Positions 29,831 to 38,878 are shown, counted from the first letter of the stretch. The stretch: DNA of 64,000 nucleotides from Lachnospiraceae bacterium (GCA_021769135.1 JAETTM010000008.1:1-64000); one strand, 5' to 3'. Notes: generated by a model from the letters alone, not told the origin. Made by a program: numbers and translations.

Positions 29831-29891
29831 AATTTCCTCCTTCTATCCGCTTATTTATTTTCCCATCACAAACGTATCTATTACTTTGTTG

Positions 29892-31343
29892 TTAACCGTT
29901 ATAAACCTCATCCTTCATCATCAGGTGCACCGCACTCTTCTTAAAGGTCAACGGCAAAGCAAGAATATTCGGGTTCTCCCCTACATATTTCCGTTTCGCG
30001 TCCTCCAGCGCCTCTTCTATTGTGGCCCTTGTCTTTAATCCCATTCCCCTTGCATATCCAGGCTCCTGGGCACCGCAGATATAGATTGCGGATGTGTTCA
30101 TTTCCGCAATATGTCCGCAGGAAATCATGGAAAACCCATGGAACGGATGGAAAGCGTTGGCAAACCTGTATTTTCTGATGTATTCCTCATTGGTGGCAAA
30201 ATATTCTCCCAGCCGGTTCATATCCGGAAGCGTATTCATCTGGTCTTTCTGGAACATATCATACATTTCCCTCAAATATGGCCACAGTTCGTCATGGAAG
30301 TATCCGTTGCAAATCGAAGAGCAAATAATCACGCATCTGTCGCTCATCACCCTCTTATGGCGTATTACCTGGGCAGAAAGAGCCTGCATCATCATAATTG
30401 GGTTCGTTCCCATACCTTCTCCATAGTGGAAAAACTGGGGCATGCCGAAAATCATCACGTCATACTTTTTTTCTGCAAAAGGCACATAAGTCCTCTTATC
30501 CGCCACTTTCCATGAAGCCGGCTGCATTTCCTTAGCATATCCTGAAAAAATGGCAATCTGCCTGGAGGATGTGTCCAAAACCGCATCGCAGCAGAAGAAT
30601 TTCTTCCCCATGCATTTCTCCATGTGCTGGCCGATTTCATCGAATTTCGTCCTCATCAGGGAATGTCCGCTCACCGGCACAAAGTCCTTCTGGTGCATTA
30701 CCTTGGGCACATGATGGGAAGCGATGGACCTCCAATGGGTAATCCCTGTGGCGCAATGCTTATAACCGCCGGAATATCCCCCATAAGGGTTCCCCTGTGT
30801 ATGCCCGATTAAAATCGCCACATCGCTGTCAAATACATATTTGTTCATCAGCACCGGGTCTCCCCTGTCCGTAGTTCCCAAATCCACCAGATGCTCATAA
30901 TCTTCGCTGTCATGATTAATAATCTGCCCGCAGTTCCAGAACTCCTCGAACAGCTCCTTCCCAAGCACGCCCCGGATTTCCTGCTCCGTGTTTTTCCTGT
31001 GCAGCCCGTTGGAGCAAATCAGAAGAATATCCTTTTTCTCCACCCCTGCCGCATACAATTCCTTCAAAATCAGCTTAATCGAAATTTTTCTGTGGGAAGT
31101 GGGCTGCTCGCCCCCTTTCACCCTGTCCGGAAATACAATTGTTACTTTTGAACCTTTCTTAGCCAGCTTGGAGAGAGGCTCCATTCCCATAGGGTTTCTC
31201 AATGACTCCAAAGTCCTTGCTTCCAATTCCTCTTCCGGGATACAGGGCGGGTCCGCCACCGTCTCCCCCGGGATGAACACATCCGTACTATCCGGCAGCT
31301 CTGCCGCCATCGTTCCATGTCCGTACTCAAATTCCAGTCTCAT
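29892..31343 (-). CDS. LarA-family nickel-pincer racemase/epimerase (DUF2088)
   Basis: About 483 residues. Residues matching the LarA active site can be placed: Arg74 in FPDRVKGG, His115 in NGLHR, His181 in IGHTQG, Lys195 in SGGYKHCATGIT (the residue that holds the nickel-pincer nucleotide) and His210/211 in SIASHH. The family racemises or epimerises alpha-hydroxy acids by hydride transfer. It is longer than lactate racemase (about 425) and sits in a sugar-catabolic unit without larB, larC or larE in the window, so a sugar acid or sugar substrate is more likely than lactate. Start at 31343 set by GGAGGAATAAT. The leader carries the 109-bp tandem hairpin repeat. Confidence 0.85.
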   Translation of the reverse strand: MRLEFEYGHGTMAAELPDSTDVFIPGETVADPPCIPEEELEARTLESLRNPMGMEPLSKLAKKGSKVTIVFPDRVKGGEQPTSHRKISIKLILKELYAAGVEKKDILLICSNGLHRKNTEQEIRGVLGKELFEEFWNCGQIINHDSEDYEHLVDLGTTDRGDPVLMNKYVFDSDVAILIGHTQGNPYGGYSGGYKHCATGITHWRSIASHHVPKVMHQKDFVPVSGHSLMRTKFDEIGQHMEKCMGKKFFCCDAVLDTSSRQIAIFSGYAKEMQPASWKVADKRTYVPFAEKKYDVMIFGMPQFFHYGEGMGTNPIMMMQALSAQVIRHKRVMSDRCVIICSSICNGYFHDELWPYLREMYDMFQKDQMNTLPDMNRLGEYFATNEEYIRKYRFANAFHPFHGFSMISCGHIAEMNTSAIYICGAQEPGYARGMGLKTRATIEEALEDAKRKYVGENPNILALPLTFKKSAVHLMMKDEVYNG

Positions 31344-31355
31344 ATTATTCCTCCT

Positions 31356-31612
31356 ATTCCAGTTCCGCAAGCATCCTTTTTATTCCAGTTCCGCAAGCAT
31401 CCTACCAATGCCCTTTATCGCGAAGTAATTTCCGGCCGCTTTGCGCCCTGAAATTCTTCGGGGGCATTGTCCGGATACTTGCTGTTTTTTATTCCAGTTC
31501 CGCAAGCATCCTACCAATGCCCTTTATCGCGAAGTAATTTCCGGCCGCTTTGCGCCCTGAAATTCTTCGGGGGCATTGTCCGGGTGCTTGCTGTTTTTTA
31601 TTCCAGTTCCGC
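31356..31612. repeat. 109-bp tandem repeat of hairpin units before the larA-like gene
   Basis: Two nearly identical 109-base units start at 31382 and 31491 (ATTCCAGTTCCGCAAGC). A 5' partial copy starts at 31356 and a 3' partial at 31600. Each unit folds as a long hairpin (AATGCCC with GGGCATT, TAATTTC with GAAATT, GCAAG with CTTGC). The last partial copy abuts the ribosome site of the larA-like gene. The array fills the TIM-larA intergenic gap. Confidence 0.9.
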
Positions 31613-31637
31613 AATTCCCAAAAACATTGATTAATCC

Positions 31638-32474
31638 TTATTTACCCATATACGTCCGAATAATTTCCAGGTATTCCTCCGGGTAAAATCCGATTTCACC
31701 CTGGAATCTGGTCAGCGCAATCAGCCCTCCGTCGATTTCCGGAATGGATGCCAGCATAGCGGCATTGTCCGCTTTCAGGCCGCCTCCGTAAACCACTGGC
31801 AGGCCGCCGGTATGTGCTTTTATAAAACGGGCAATCATTTGAATATAGTCTTTCCCCGCCGGCGTTTTCCCCGGTCCGATGGACCAAATCGGCTCATAGG
31901 CAATGGCCACCTTCGATGTATCCACATCCTTCAGCCCTATTTCCAGCTGGCTGCCTAGGACTTCCTGCCATTTGTCCTGTTCCTCCGCGCTTTCCCCTAT
32001 ACAATATAAAACGGAAAGCCTGGCCTCCACCGCCGCTTTTATTTCTTTGTTCATAATCCGGTTCACCGCATCCGTATCCCTCACCCCTGCTTCCGCCATA
32101 ATTCCCAGCTTATCCCTGCGCTCTTCGCAGTGCCCGATTAATGCGCTGGCACAGCCCAGGGCTTTCATTGCCTTTCCTGTACGGTTGGCGGTAAAGGCGC
32201 CAAAATTCCCTCCTTCCTCCACATCCTCCCGAAAGACCCCCTGCGGCCCTATGGCCAGATTCCTGCTGTTCCCCATGGCAGCTATTGCCGAAAGGAGATG
32301 GGCTTCGGGAAGATACATCACGAATTCCACTTCATCCTCTCCATATATGGACAAAGCTTCTTTCGTATTCTCCACGATATATGCCCCCCAGTCCGCCACC
32401 GGCGCGATGCTGTTCACGCCCCCTAATCCCTTCGGGATATCGAACCTCTTCAGGTTTAAATAAATATGTTTCAT
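31638..32474 (-). CDS. divergent triosephosphate isomerase-like protein
   Basis: A 278-residue TIM-barrel paralog. Catalytic positions are kept: Asn7/Lys9 (LNLKR for NWK), His115 in IGHCEERR, Glu194 in AYEPIWSIG. The phosphate-gripping loops differ: loop 7 is YGGGLK (normally YGGSV) and loop 8 is LIALTRFQGEIGF (normally LVGGAS). It therefore probably isomerises a small aldehyde/ketone other than glyceraldehyde 3-phosphate, or is a weak TIM. Start at 32474 (AAATGGAGTTGGAAATG) is in the twin-ATG leader. It lies 82 bases after the PFK-like gene. Confidence 0.8.
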   Translation of the reverse strand: MKHIYLNLKRFDIPKGLGGVNSIAPVADWGAYIVENTKEALSIYGEDEVEFVMYLPEAHLLSAIAAMGNSRNLAIGPQGVFREDVEEGGNFGAFTANRTGKAMKALGCASALIGHCEERRDKLGIMAEAGVRDTDAVNRIMNKEIKAAVEARLSVLYCIGESAEEQDKWQEVLGSQLEIGLKDVDTSKVAIAYEPIWSIGPGKTPAGKDYIQMIARFIKAHTGGLPVVYGGGLKADNAAMLASIPEIDGGLIALTRFQGEIGFYPEEYLEIIRTYMGK

Positions 32475-32556
32475 TTCCAACTCCATTTCTGCGCGGTTTT
32501 GCGCCAAAACCTATTTCGATTTACTCCATTTGTGCTTAATGTTCCAGCCAAACCGC

Positions 32557-33747
32557 CTATATCCTGCTCCGCGGCACATGCTCCATTTCGTCCTTAAAGC
32601 TTACCATTTCCGGCAAATTCCCATCGATGAGCGGCCTGCACCATTCCACAAAGTCTTCTGTAATATCATTCCCCCTGGCATTGATATATGTTTCCGGCAT
32701 TACCCGTTCATTCATCATCACTTCTTCAATCGGAATTAACGGCGTCTCTATTCCATAAGCTTCCCCCGGTTTTCTCCGGATACCTACCATAACGCCCGTA
32801 TGTCCGGCAACCGCCGCTTTGACAGCTTCCCGGCCTACTCTGATTGCTTCCTCCCGGTCCACCCTGGATTGCAGCAGCATGGATGCCCTTCCGCAGAGTC
32901 CGGGCTTCTCGCTTCTGGCCTTGATTCCCAGCTTTTTAATGACCAGTTCCGCCAGATATGCGCTCACATCCCCATAATAAATAGCCCTTTCCGTCTTGAA
33001 AATAGGCGGCACAATGGATTCTCCTTTTTCATTCCGCAACCCCTCGCTGACTACCACTACTACGCCCCCCAGTTCGTCATACAGCCTTTTTACATCTTCC
33101 AGGAATTCATTCTCACTAAAATTCCTTTCCGGAAGGTAAATTAAGTGAGGGGCATCTCCCGGCTTCTTCCTGGCCAGCGCCGATGCCGCCGTAATCCATC
33201 CGGCATTCCGCCCCATTGCCTCTATCACACAGACATGGATGGGAAGCGATTTTACGTCCGCCCCGACTTCCTTCGTTACTGTAGCAATATACTTGGCTGC
33301 GCTTGGAAACCCCGGCGCATGGTCTATCATAGAGAGGTCATTGTCCATTGTTTTAGGGATACCTGCCACATAAATCCCTTCCCCTTCGCAAACCCGGCTT
33401 ACTTTGCCGCAAGTATCCATAGAGCCGTTTCCGCCGTTAAACAGCACATATTTAATGTTGTTTTTCTTTAAAACGGATACCATTGCCTCATATTGCTCCT
33501 GTTCCAACGGAAAACGGGATGAACCGATTGCCGTTCCCGGCGTCTGGAGCAGCAGCTCTATTTTCTCATCCTCCAGCGCTCCCATGTCCAGGAAGTTCTC
33601 CGCCAATACCGCTTCCGAACCTCCAATGGCACCATATATTTTATTTATCCCAGGGTTCTCCTGCGCCTCCCTGATTACCCCATATAAAGAAGCATTCAAT
33701 ACCGCCGTGGGGCCGCCGCCGTGCACTACCAGTAAATTTCCTTCCAT
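32557..33747 (-). CDS. 6-phosphofructokinase-like kinase (PPi/ATP-PFK long clade)
   Basis: A 396-residue PFK-family phosphotransferase. Key motifs are GGNGS (105-109), PKTMDND (131-137) and MGRNAGW (178-184). Lys in PKTMDND is typical of PPi-dependent enzymes, while Gly at the second GGNGS position is typical of ATP-dependent ones (clade members I recall read GGNDS). The usual FGHKQLTG and TLQR segments are replaced by YYGDVSA and LCGR. Donor and acceptor are therefore uncertain. First gene of the minus-strand unit, divergent from lacI across a 152-bp region with an operator. AGGAGG lies 12 bases before the start. Confidence 0.82.
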   Translation of the reverse strand: MEGNLLVVHGGGPTAVLNASLYGVIREAQENPGINKIYGAIGGSEAVLAENFLDMGALEDEKIELLLQTPGTAIGSSRFPLEQEQYEAMVSVLKKNNIKYVLFNGGNGSMDTCGKVSRVCEGEGIYVAGIPKTMDNDLSMIDHAPGFPSAAKYIATVTKEVGADVKSLPIHVCVIEAMGRNAGWITAASALARKKPGDAPHLIYLPERNFSENEFLEDVKRLYDELGGVVVVVSEGLRNEKGESIVPPIFKTERAIYYGDVSAYLAELVIKKLGIKARSEKPGLCGRASMLLQSRVDREEAIRVGREAVKAAVAGHTGVMVGIRRKPGEAYGIETPLIPIEEVMMNERVMPETYINARGNDITEDFVEWCRPLIDGNLPEMVSFKDEMEHVPRSRI

Positions 33748-33813
33748 TCAGTCAAAATCCTCCTTTCTCATCACATTCATAGTATCACACTCCCCCTTCC
33801 TGCCGTTCATGTT

Positions 33814-33835
33814 TTTACCCAAACGTTTGCGTAAA
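33814..33835. promoter_or_regulatory. LacI-family operator
   Basis: A 22-bp palindrome with one mismatched pair centred on CAAACGTTTG (33820-33829), with the central CG typical of LacI-family sites. It lies between the divergent PFK-like and lacI genes and overlaps the lacI -35 box. Confidence 0.8.
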
Positions 33836-33855
33836 CTTCCTGTCCATGTTATAAT
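33827..33855 (+). promoter_or_regulatory. lacI promoter
   Basis: TTGCGT (33827-33832) and TATAAT (33850-33855) are 17 bases apart, 45 bases before the lacI ATG. The -35 box lies inside the operator palindrome, which implies autorepression. Confidence 0.7.
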
Positions 33856-33899
33856 AATTTTTATATAATATACTGGCTCTCTCCATAGGAGGAAGATTT

Positions 33900-34934
33900 A
33901 TGACACTGAAGGACATCGCTTCCTTAGCCGGCGTATCCCCTTCCACTGTTTCGCGGGTTATCAATCACCCGGGAGCCAAAGCCGCAAGCCGGGAAGTGGA
34001 AGATAAAATATGGCAGATTGTCCGGGAAACAGGCTATATTCCGGATGCCTCGGCTCGCAGTTTAAAGCTGCATCAAGCTTCCGGGCAAAACCTGAACGCC
34101 CCAAAATCCATCGGCTGCCTTCTCGCCCGGACTCATACCTCGGACCCCTTTTTTTCAAAAATCGCCCGGGGGCTGGAACGGGAAGCTTTGCGCAACGGTT
34201 ATACGGTAAAATATATTTTTTCATACCAGGACATCCAGAAGCCGGATATCCAGCAGTCTATCCGGCAGACCAAAGTAGAAGGTGTAGCCCTCCTGGGCCG
34301 CCCGGATTCCAAAATGCGTTCCTTTTTAAAAGCGAACTATAAGAAAATTATTTATGCCGGCCTGAATAATATTGACTCGGAATTTGACCAGATTACCTGC
34401 AACGCCTATCTGGCCTCTAAAACTGCCGTAAGCTATCTGGCTAAGCTGGGCCATACCCGGATTGCCTATCTTGGGGAGCGGAAAAACGAAATCCGCTACC
34501 GTGGCTACCTGGACGCCATTTCCCAACTGGCCTTGCCCCTGAATCGGAACTATATCATCGATACCCCCCTTTCTACAGAAGGAGGTTACCGGGCTGCCAT
34601 CCGGCTTTTATCTTCCGATAACAATGTCACCGCCTTATTCTGCGCCAACGATTTAACCGCCATCGGTGCCATGAAAGCCGCCAAGGAAACCGGCCGCCAA
34701 ATTCCCGGAAACTTGTCCGTCATAGGCATCGACGATATCGAAACCTGTCAATACACCGAACCTATGCTCACTACCATTCATATCCCCACGGAAGACCTGG
34801 GAACTATGACAGCCAAAATATTGATTGACCGGATAGAAACCGGCAAACGTATCCCTATGAAGGTAGAGCTGCCTTTCCGCCTCATCCGGCGCGACAGCTG
34901 TGCGGCTCCTTCCTCGACGCCAAACTACACATAG
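33900..34934 (+). CDS. LacI-family transcriptional regulator
   Basis: 344 residues. The N-terminal helix-turn-helix reads TLKDIASLAGVSPSTVSRVIN, followed by the hinge region and a periplasmic-binding-protein-like sensor domain (SIGCLLARTHTSDPFFSKIARGLE, ALFCANDLTAIGAMKAA, VIGIDDIE). AGGAGGAAGATTT precedes the ATG. It faces the PFK-TIM-LarA-aldolase unit and is followed by the mutarotase and DUF3842 genes, so it probably controls both directions through the palindrome at 33814-33835. Confidence 0.93.
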   Translation: MTLKDIASLAGVSPSTVSRVINHPGAKAASREVEDKIWQIVRETGYIPDASARSLKLHQASGQNLNAPKSIGCLLARTHTSDPFFSKIARGLEREALRNGYTVKYIFSYQDIQKPDIQQSIRQTKVEGVALLGRPDSKMRSFLKANYKKIIYAGLNNIDSEFDQITCNAYLASKTAVSYLAKLGHTRIAYLGERKNEIRYRGYLDAISQLALPLNRNYIIDTPLSTEGGYRAAIRLLSSDNNVTALFCANDLTAIGAMKAAKETGRQIPGNLSVIGIDDIETCQYTEPMLTTIHIPTEDLGTMTAKILIDRIETGKRIPMKVELPFRLIRRDSCAAPSSTPNYT

Positions 34935-35024
34935 AAATACTTGATTCGGATGCCGAACGTCCTGCCCAAGGATGTGCCAACGCTCCATCCAAATCAAAAT
35001 TTATAAAAAGAAAGGAAAAATATT

Positions 35025-35909
35025 ATGCAGCTCACTTTAAACAACCAAGGCTACACCGTAACTTTAGAAACCTTAGGCGCAGAATTGAAATCCTATAAAA
35101 ATGGAGCCGGAAAAGAATTCATCTGGAATTCCGACCCGCATTTCTGGTCCCGTTCCTCCCCGCTCCTTTTTCCTTCCATCGGCAATCTGCGGAATGGAAA
35201 AACCATAATAAACGGCAAAGAATACGCCATCCCCAAGCATGGTTTTGCCCGTGATATGGATATGGCATATGAAAAAGAAGGGGAGGACAAAATCACTTTT
35301 TCCTGCCAATATAATGAAGAAACGTTAAAATGCTATCCCTTCCGCTTCCATTTCCAGCAAACCTATGAATTGAACGGGCCCGAACTCCATACCGTCTACC
35401 GTGTTACCAATCAGGGCGATACGGACATGTATTACCATCTCGGCGCCCATCCGGGCTTCATGTGCCCGCTGGAGGAAGGCGAATCTTTTACGGATTATAT
35501 TCTGAAATTCCCCTTCAAGGAAACCTGCGACAGCCCGGTTTATGACCTGGAAAACATGCAGTTTGATACCAGCCATGCCAAACGTTATCTGGACAACAGC
35601 GATACCATCCGGCTGGATTATTCCTTTTTTGATATTGATGCCATCGTATGCCCTCATCTGCATTCGAAAAGCGTACAGCTTATCCATGGGGAAACCGGCA
35701 AAGGTGTCCAGGTGGATTATCCTGATTTCGCCACCGTCGCATTCTGGACCCCTCCTAAGGTTCAGGCTCCTTTCCTCTGCGTAGAGCCCTGGAACGGCGC
35801 GGCCATTTTCGCGGATGAGGATAACGAATTCATCCACAAACGGGATATCCAGATATTAAAGCCCGGCGAGAGCAAAGATTACCGGCTGACTATCCGCCTG
35901 CTTCAATAG
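35025..35909 (+). CDS. aldose 1-epimerase family protein (LacX-like)
   Basis: 294 residues of the galactose-mutarotase fold. Conserved positions include SPLLFPSIGNLRNG, the histidines of PKHGFARD and LGAHPGF, and the catalytic Glu in FLCVEPWNG. The length and motifs fit the LacX/YphB-like branch of mutarotases, which interconvert sugar anomers. Located 90 bases after lacI on the same strand; the ribosome site is AAAGGAAAAAT. It would supply the correct anomer of the sugar freed by the GH3 enzyme. Confidence 0.88.
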   Translation: MQLTLNNQGYTVTLETLGAELKSYKNGAGKEFIWNSDPHFWSRSSPLLFPSIGNLRNGKTIINGKEYAIPKHGFARDMDMAYEKEGEDKITFSCQYNEETLKCYPFRFHFQQTYELNGPELHTVYRVTNQGDTDMYYHLGAHPGFMCPLEEGESFTDYILKFPFKETCDSPVYDLENMQFDTSHAKRYLDNSDTIRLDYSFFDIDAIVCPHLHSKSVQLIHGETGKGVQVDYPDFATVAFWTPPKVQAPFLCVEPWNGAAIFADEDNEFIHKRDIQILKPGESKDYRLTIRLLQ

Positions 35910-35945
35910 CCTTTTGGCCAAGCCATACAGTAAAGGAAAAACATT

Positions 35946-36401
35946 ATGAACGAAACAATCCTTATCTCCATTATAGACGGTCAAGGGGGAGGAATCGGCA
36001 AACAGCTGATTGAAAAGCTTTCCCCCCGGCTGTCGGGAAAACAAAATATTATTCTGCGCGCCCTTGGCACCAATGCCCTTGCCACTAACGCTATGCTGAA
36101 GGCCGGGGCAAATGACGGCGCCACCGGTGAAAACGCCATTGTCTTCAATGCGGGAAAATCCCAAATTATTGCCGGAGTAATGCCCATTGTTATGCCCCAT
36201 TCCATCCTGGGGGAAGTAACCCCCAGGATGGCAGAAGCCATAGGCGGGAGCGACGCTATAAAGGTGTTAATTCCCATGCCCCGGTGCAACACCAGAATCG
36301 CCGTACCGGGGAATGCCTCCCTGGGGCAATGCATCGACCGGGCCGTGGAGCTGATTGAGGAATATATCGCGGAATATACTGCCCCAGCCCGCGAAAGCTG
36401 A
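35946..36401 (+). CDS. DUF3842 family protein
   Basis: 151 residues. The opening ISIIDGQGGGIGKQLIEKL is a Rossmann-like glycine-rich motif characteristic of DUF3842, a Firmicutes family of unknown function. The remainder (ALGTNALATNAMLKAGANDGATGENAI, GVMPIVMPHSILGEVTPRMAEAI) is equally typical. It follows the mutarotase gene by 36 bases and converges on the GH3 gene with only 13 bases between stops. Why it lies within a sugar locus is unclear. Confidence 0.85.
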   Translation: MNETILISIIDGQGGGIGKQLIEKLSPRLSGKQNIILRALGTNALATNAMLKAGANDGATGENAIVFNAGKSQIIAGVMPIVMPHSILGEVTPRMAEAIGGSDAIKVLIPMPRCNTRIAVPGNASLGQCIDRAVELIEEYIAEYTAPARES

Positions 36402-36414
36402 ATTATTACGTTTT

Positions 36415-38862
36415 CTATAGCTGTTCCACATCAACCCCGCATGTATAGGAGCGGCTGCCCATGAGGTTCCTCTTTTCACCGGTCAGCACCACTTCCCCGG
36501 TAAAAAAGATATCATGGGCGCTGGTTCCTACCATTACATCCATAACAGTAGGCTCTACTACAAATTCCATATCTTCGTTATAGTAACCTAACTGCGCCGT
36601 ATCCAGAGTGAAGGTAATTTTCTTTTCCTCTCCGGCATTTAAAGAGAGCCGTTTAAATCCGGCCAGCTGTTTCACCGGACGGATGACATGGGCTTTTTTC
36701 GTGTGGTAATAAAGCTGAACCACTTCATCCCCTTCCCTCTCCCCCGTATTCTTAACCTTACATGACACCACGATTTTTCCATCTGCCGGCACCGTTGTCT
36801 CTTCTATATGGAAATCCCGCAGCATAAAAGATGTATAGCTTAGCCCATGCCCGAAGCAAAACAGCGGGCTGTTGTCTTCATCCACATAGCCGCCGCTGAA
36901 AATCACAGATGCCGTACTCCCGCCCGTTCCGGAATATCCGCTGCCGGTTCTATGGTTATAGGTCACCGGCACCTGCCCTACGCTGCGAGGCACCGTCATC
37001 GTCATCTTCCCTCCCGGATTCGCCGTGCCGTCAAGCACATTCGCTATTACTTTTCCGGCTGCGGGGCCTGGCATAAATGCTTCTATCATACCGTCCACAT
37101 GTTCGCATGCCCAAGGAACAGCGAAAATCCCCGGCCCATAAAGCACCATTACTATCTTTTTGCCCGTTTCCCATAAAGTTTCCAACAGCTTCTGCTGTAC
37201 TCCGGGAAGCCCCAGCCTGCACCGATCCTTGCCTTCCCCGCCCGTTACATTCACCCAGCCGGAGTTGCCGCCGCAGGCAAAAACTACCACATCGCTTTCC
37301 TTTGCCGCTTCTACTGCTTCCGGGATTCCCGATTCATCCAAACCGGTAATATCGCACCCTTTCGCATAATGTACCTCAAACCGTTGCGACAATACATCCT
37401 TTAAGGAAGCTGCCCCCATAGAGCGCAGCACAGAATTCATATCGCCGATTCTTTCCTTATCCTCTTCCGTCAATGCGCTGAAAAATGCCGCAAATGGATT
37501 TTCCGCCTGGCTTTCCTTCGCCTTTGCCGCTTCATCCGCGATTCCGTTGAAAGACACGGACTCGTTTCCCGCTGCGCCGGCCGTCAGCATTTCCACATAA
37601 GCCGGGAACGTATAGCCGCTTACCGGATAGCGCAGGCTATCCCCATGGGGCCCGATTACCGCTACTTTTGTTCCCTCCCGCAGCGGGAGCACCCCGTTAT
37701 TTTTAAGCAAAACCAAGGATTTGGCAGCAATTTTTTCCGACAGTCCGGCCTTTGCTCCATTCGTCATAGCTGCCTTTACCTTCTCCACATCCACATAAGG
37801 GTTTTCAAACAGCCCGTATTCAAATTTTACTTTCAATACCCGGCGCACCGATTCATCCAATACGGCTTCCTCCAATTGCCCGCTGCGCACATACTTGGGA
37901 AGCTGCTTAAAGGAACCCCCCACAGGAATTTCCGTATCCGTGCCTGCTTTTTTGGCCAGATATCCCGCTTCCTCATAAGTATCCGCAATATGAAAATCTG
38001 TCAGCGTCTTCAGTATTCCCGCTCCGTCTGAAGTGAGAATCCCTTCAAATTTCATCGTATCGCGCAGGAGGTCATGGGCGATTGCCCTGTTTGCCACCAC
38101 ACACATGCCATCGATTTCCGCATAATTTGCCATTACGGAACTCACATCGGCTTCCCTCATAGCCGCTTCAAAAGGAGTAGCAAAAACCTCATACAATTCG
38201 CGGTTGTTTAAGCGGGTAGCCGCGGTATTCAATCCCCCCTGCGTCTCCGAATATCCCAGGAAATGCTTGGCCACACAGGCCACCCCATTTTTTTTCTCGC
38301 CCTGCATGCCCTGAATATAATGAATTCCCATCTGGCTAATCAGATAGGGGTCTTCGCCATAGGTCTCGTATGTGCGCCCCCACCGAGGGTCCCTCGCCAC
38401 GTCAATAACCGGGCTCATGGCAGAATTAATCCCTACCGCCCTTGATTCCTGGGAAATAATCTTTGTCATTTCCTTCACAAGCTCCGGTTCCCATGTACAT
38501 CCCACATTCACCTGGGCGGGGAACAGGGTGCCCCCCATCGACGGGTAACCGCACAGGTTTTCTGTCTGTAACGCTACCGGAATCCCCAGCCTGGTTTCCT
38601 CCACAAAGTATTTCTGTACCCGGTTGGTAAACTCCGCAATTTTTACCGGGTCCGCCAGCCCCACAATAGAATATTGGGTAAAGCGCCCATGCCCATCCGG
38701 GTATTTTTCCTTTAGGGCCTCTTCCATCCCTTCCCCCAGCTTAGCCAGCTCAAAAGGCAAATCCCCGCATAGCTGTGCCGCCTTTTCTTCCAGGGTCATA
38801 CGCGAAAGCAAATCCTCTACCCTCTCATCCACCGTGTAATCAGCATTCTTATAAATCTCCAT
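36415..38862 (-). CDS. glycoside hydrolase family 3 beta-glycosidase
   Basis: About 815 residues, no signal peptide, so cytoplasmic. The GH3 barrel carries ARDPRWGRTYETYGEDPYL, VAKHFLGYSE and the nucleophile Asp279 in ILTSDGAG. The C-terminal sandwich (EAAKESDVVVFACGG) and a fibronectin-III-like domain (VSCKVKNTGEREGDEVVQLYY) complete the beta-glucosidase/xylosidase architecture. The ATG at 38862 follows AAAGGAGTAAGGCT; the longer in-frame ORF overlaps the PGI-like gene. Acts after import by the GPH symporter; 16 bases downstream of the PGI-like gene. Confidence 0.93.
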   Translation of the reverse strand: MEIYKNADYTVDERVEDLLSRMTLEEKAAQLCGDLPFELAKLGEGMEEALKEKYPDGHGRFTQYSIVGLADPVKIAEFTNRVQKYFVEETRLGIPVALQTENLCGYPSMGGTLFPAQVNVGCTWEPELVKEMTKIISQESRAVGINSAMSPVIDVARDPRWGRTYETYGEDPYLISQMGIHYIQGMQGEKKNGVACVAKHFLGYSETQGGLNTAATRLNNRELYEVFATPFEAAMREADVSSVMANYAEIDGMCVVANRAIAHDLLRDTMKFEGILTSDGAGILKTLTDFHIADTYEEAGYLAKKAGTDTEIPVGGSFKQLPKYVRSGQLEEAVLDESVRRVLKVKFEYGLFENPYVDVEKVKAAMTNGAKAGLSEKIAAKSLVLLKNNGVLPLREGTKVAVIGPHGDSLRYPVSGYTFPAYVEMLTAGAAGNESVSFNGIADEAAKAKESQAENPFAAFFSALTEEDKERIGDMNSVLRSMGAASLKDVLSQRFEVHYAKGCDITGLDESGIPEAVEAAKESDVVVFACGGNSGWVNVTGGEGKDRCRLGLPGVQQKLLETLWETGKKIVMVLYGPGIFAVPWACEHVDGMIEAFMPGPAAGKVIANVLDGTANPGGKMTMTVPRSVGQVPVTYNHRTGSGYSGTGGSTASVIFSGGYVDEDNSPLFCFGHGLSYTSFMLRDFHIEETTVPADGKIVVSCKVKNTGEREGDEVVQLYYHTKKAHVIRPVKQLAGFKRLSLNAGEEKKITFTLDTAQLGYYNEDMEFVVEPTVMDVMVGTSAHDIFFTGEVVLTGEKRNLMGSRSYTCGVDVEQL

Positions 38863-38878
38863 AGCCTTACTCCTTTCA

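Noticed and set aside
31356-31612. CRISPR array
   Set aside because: The units are contiguous 109-bp tandem copies with internal hairpins, not short repeats separated by unique spacers, and no cas genes are present.
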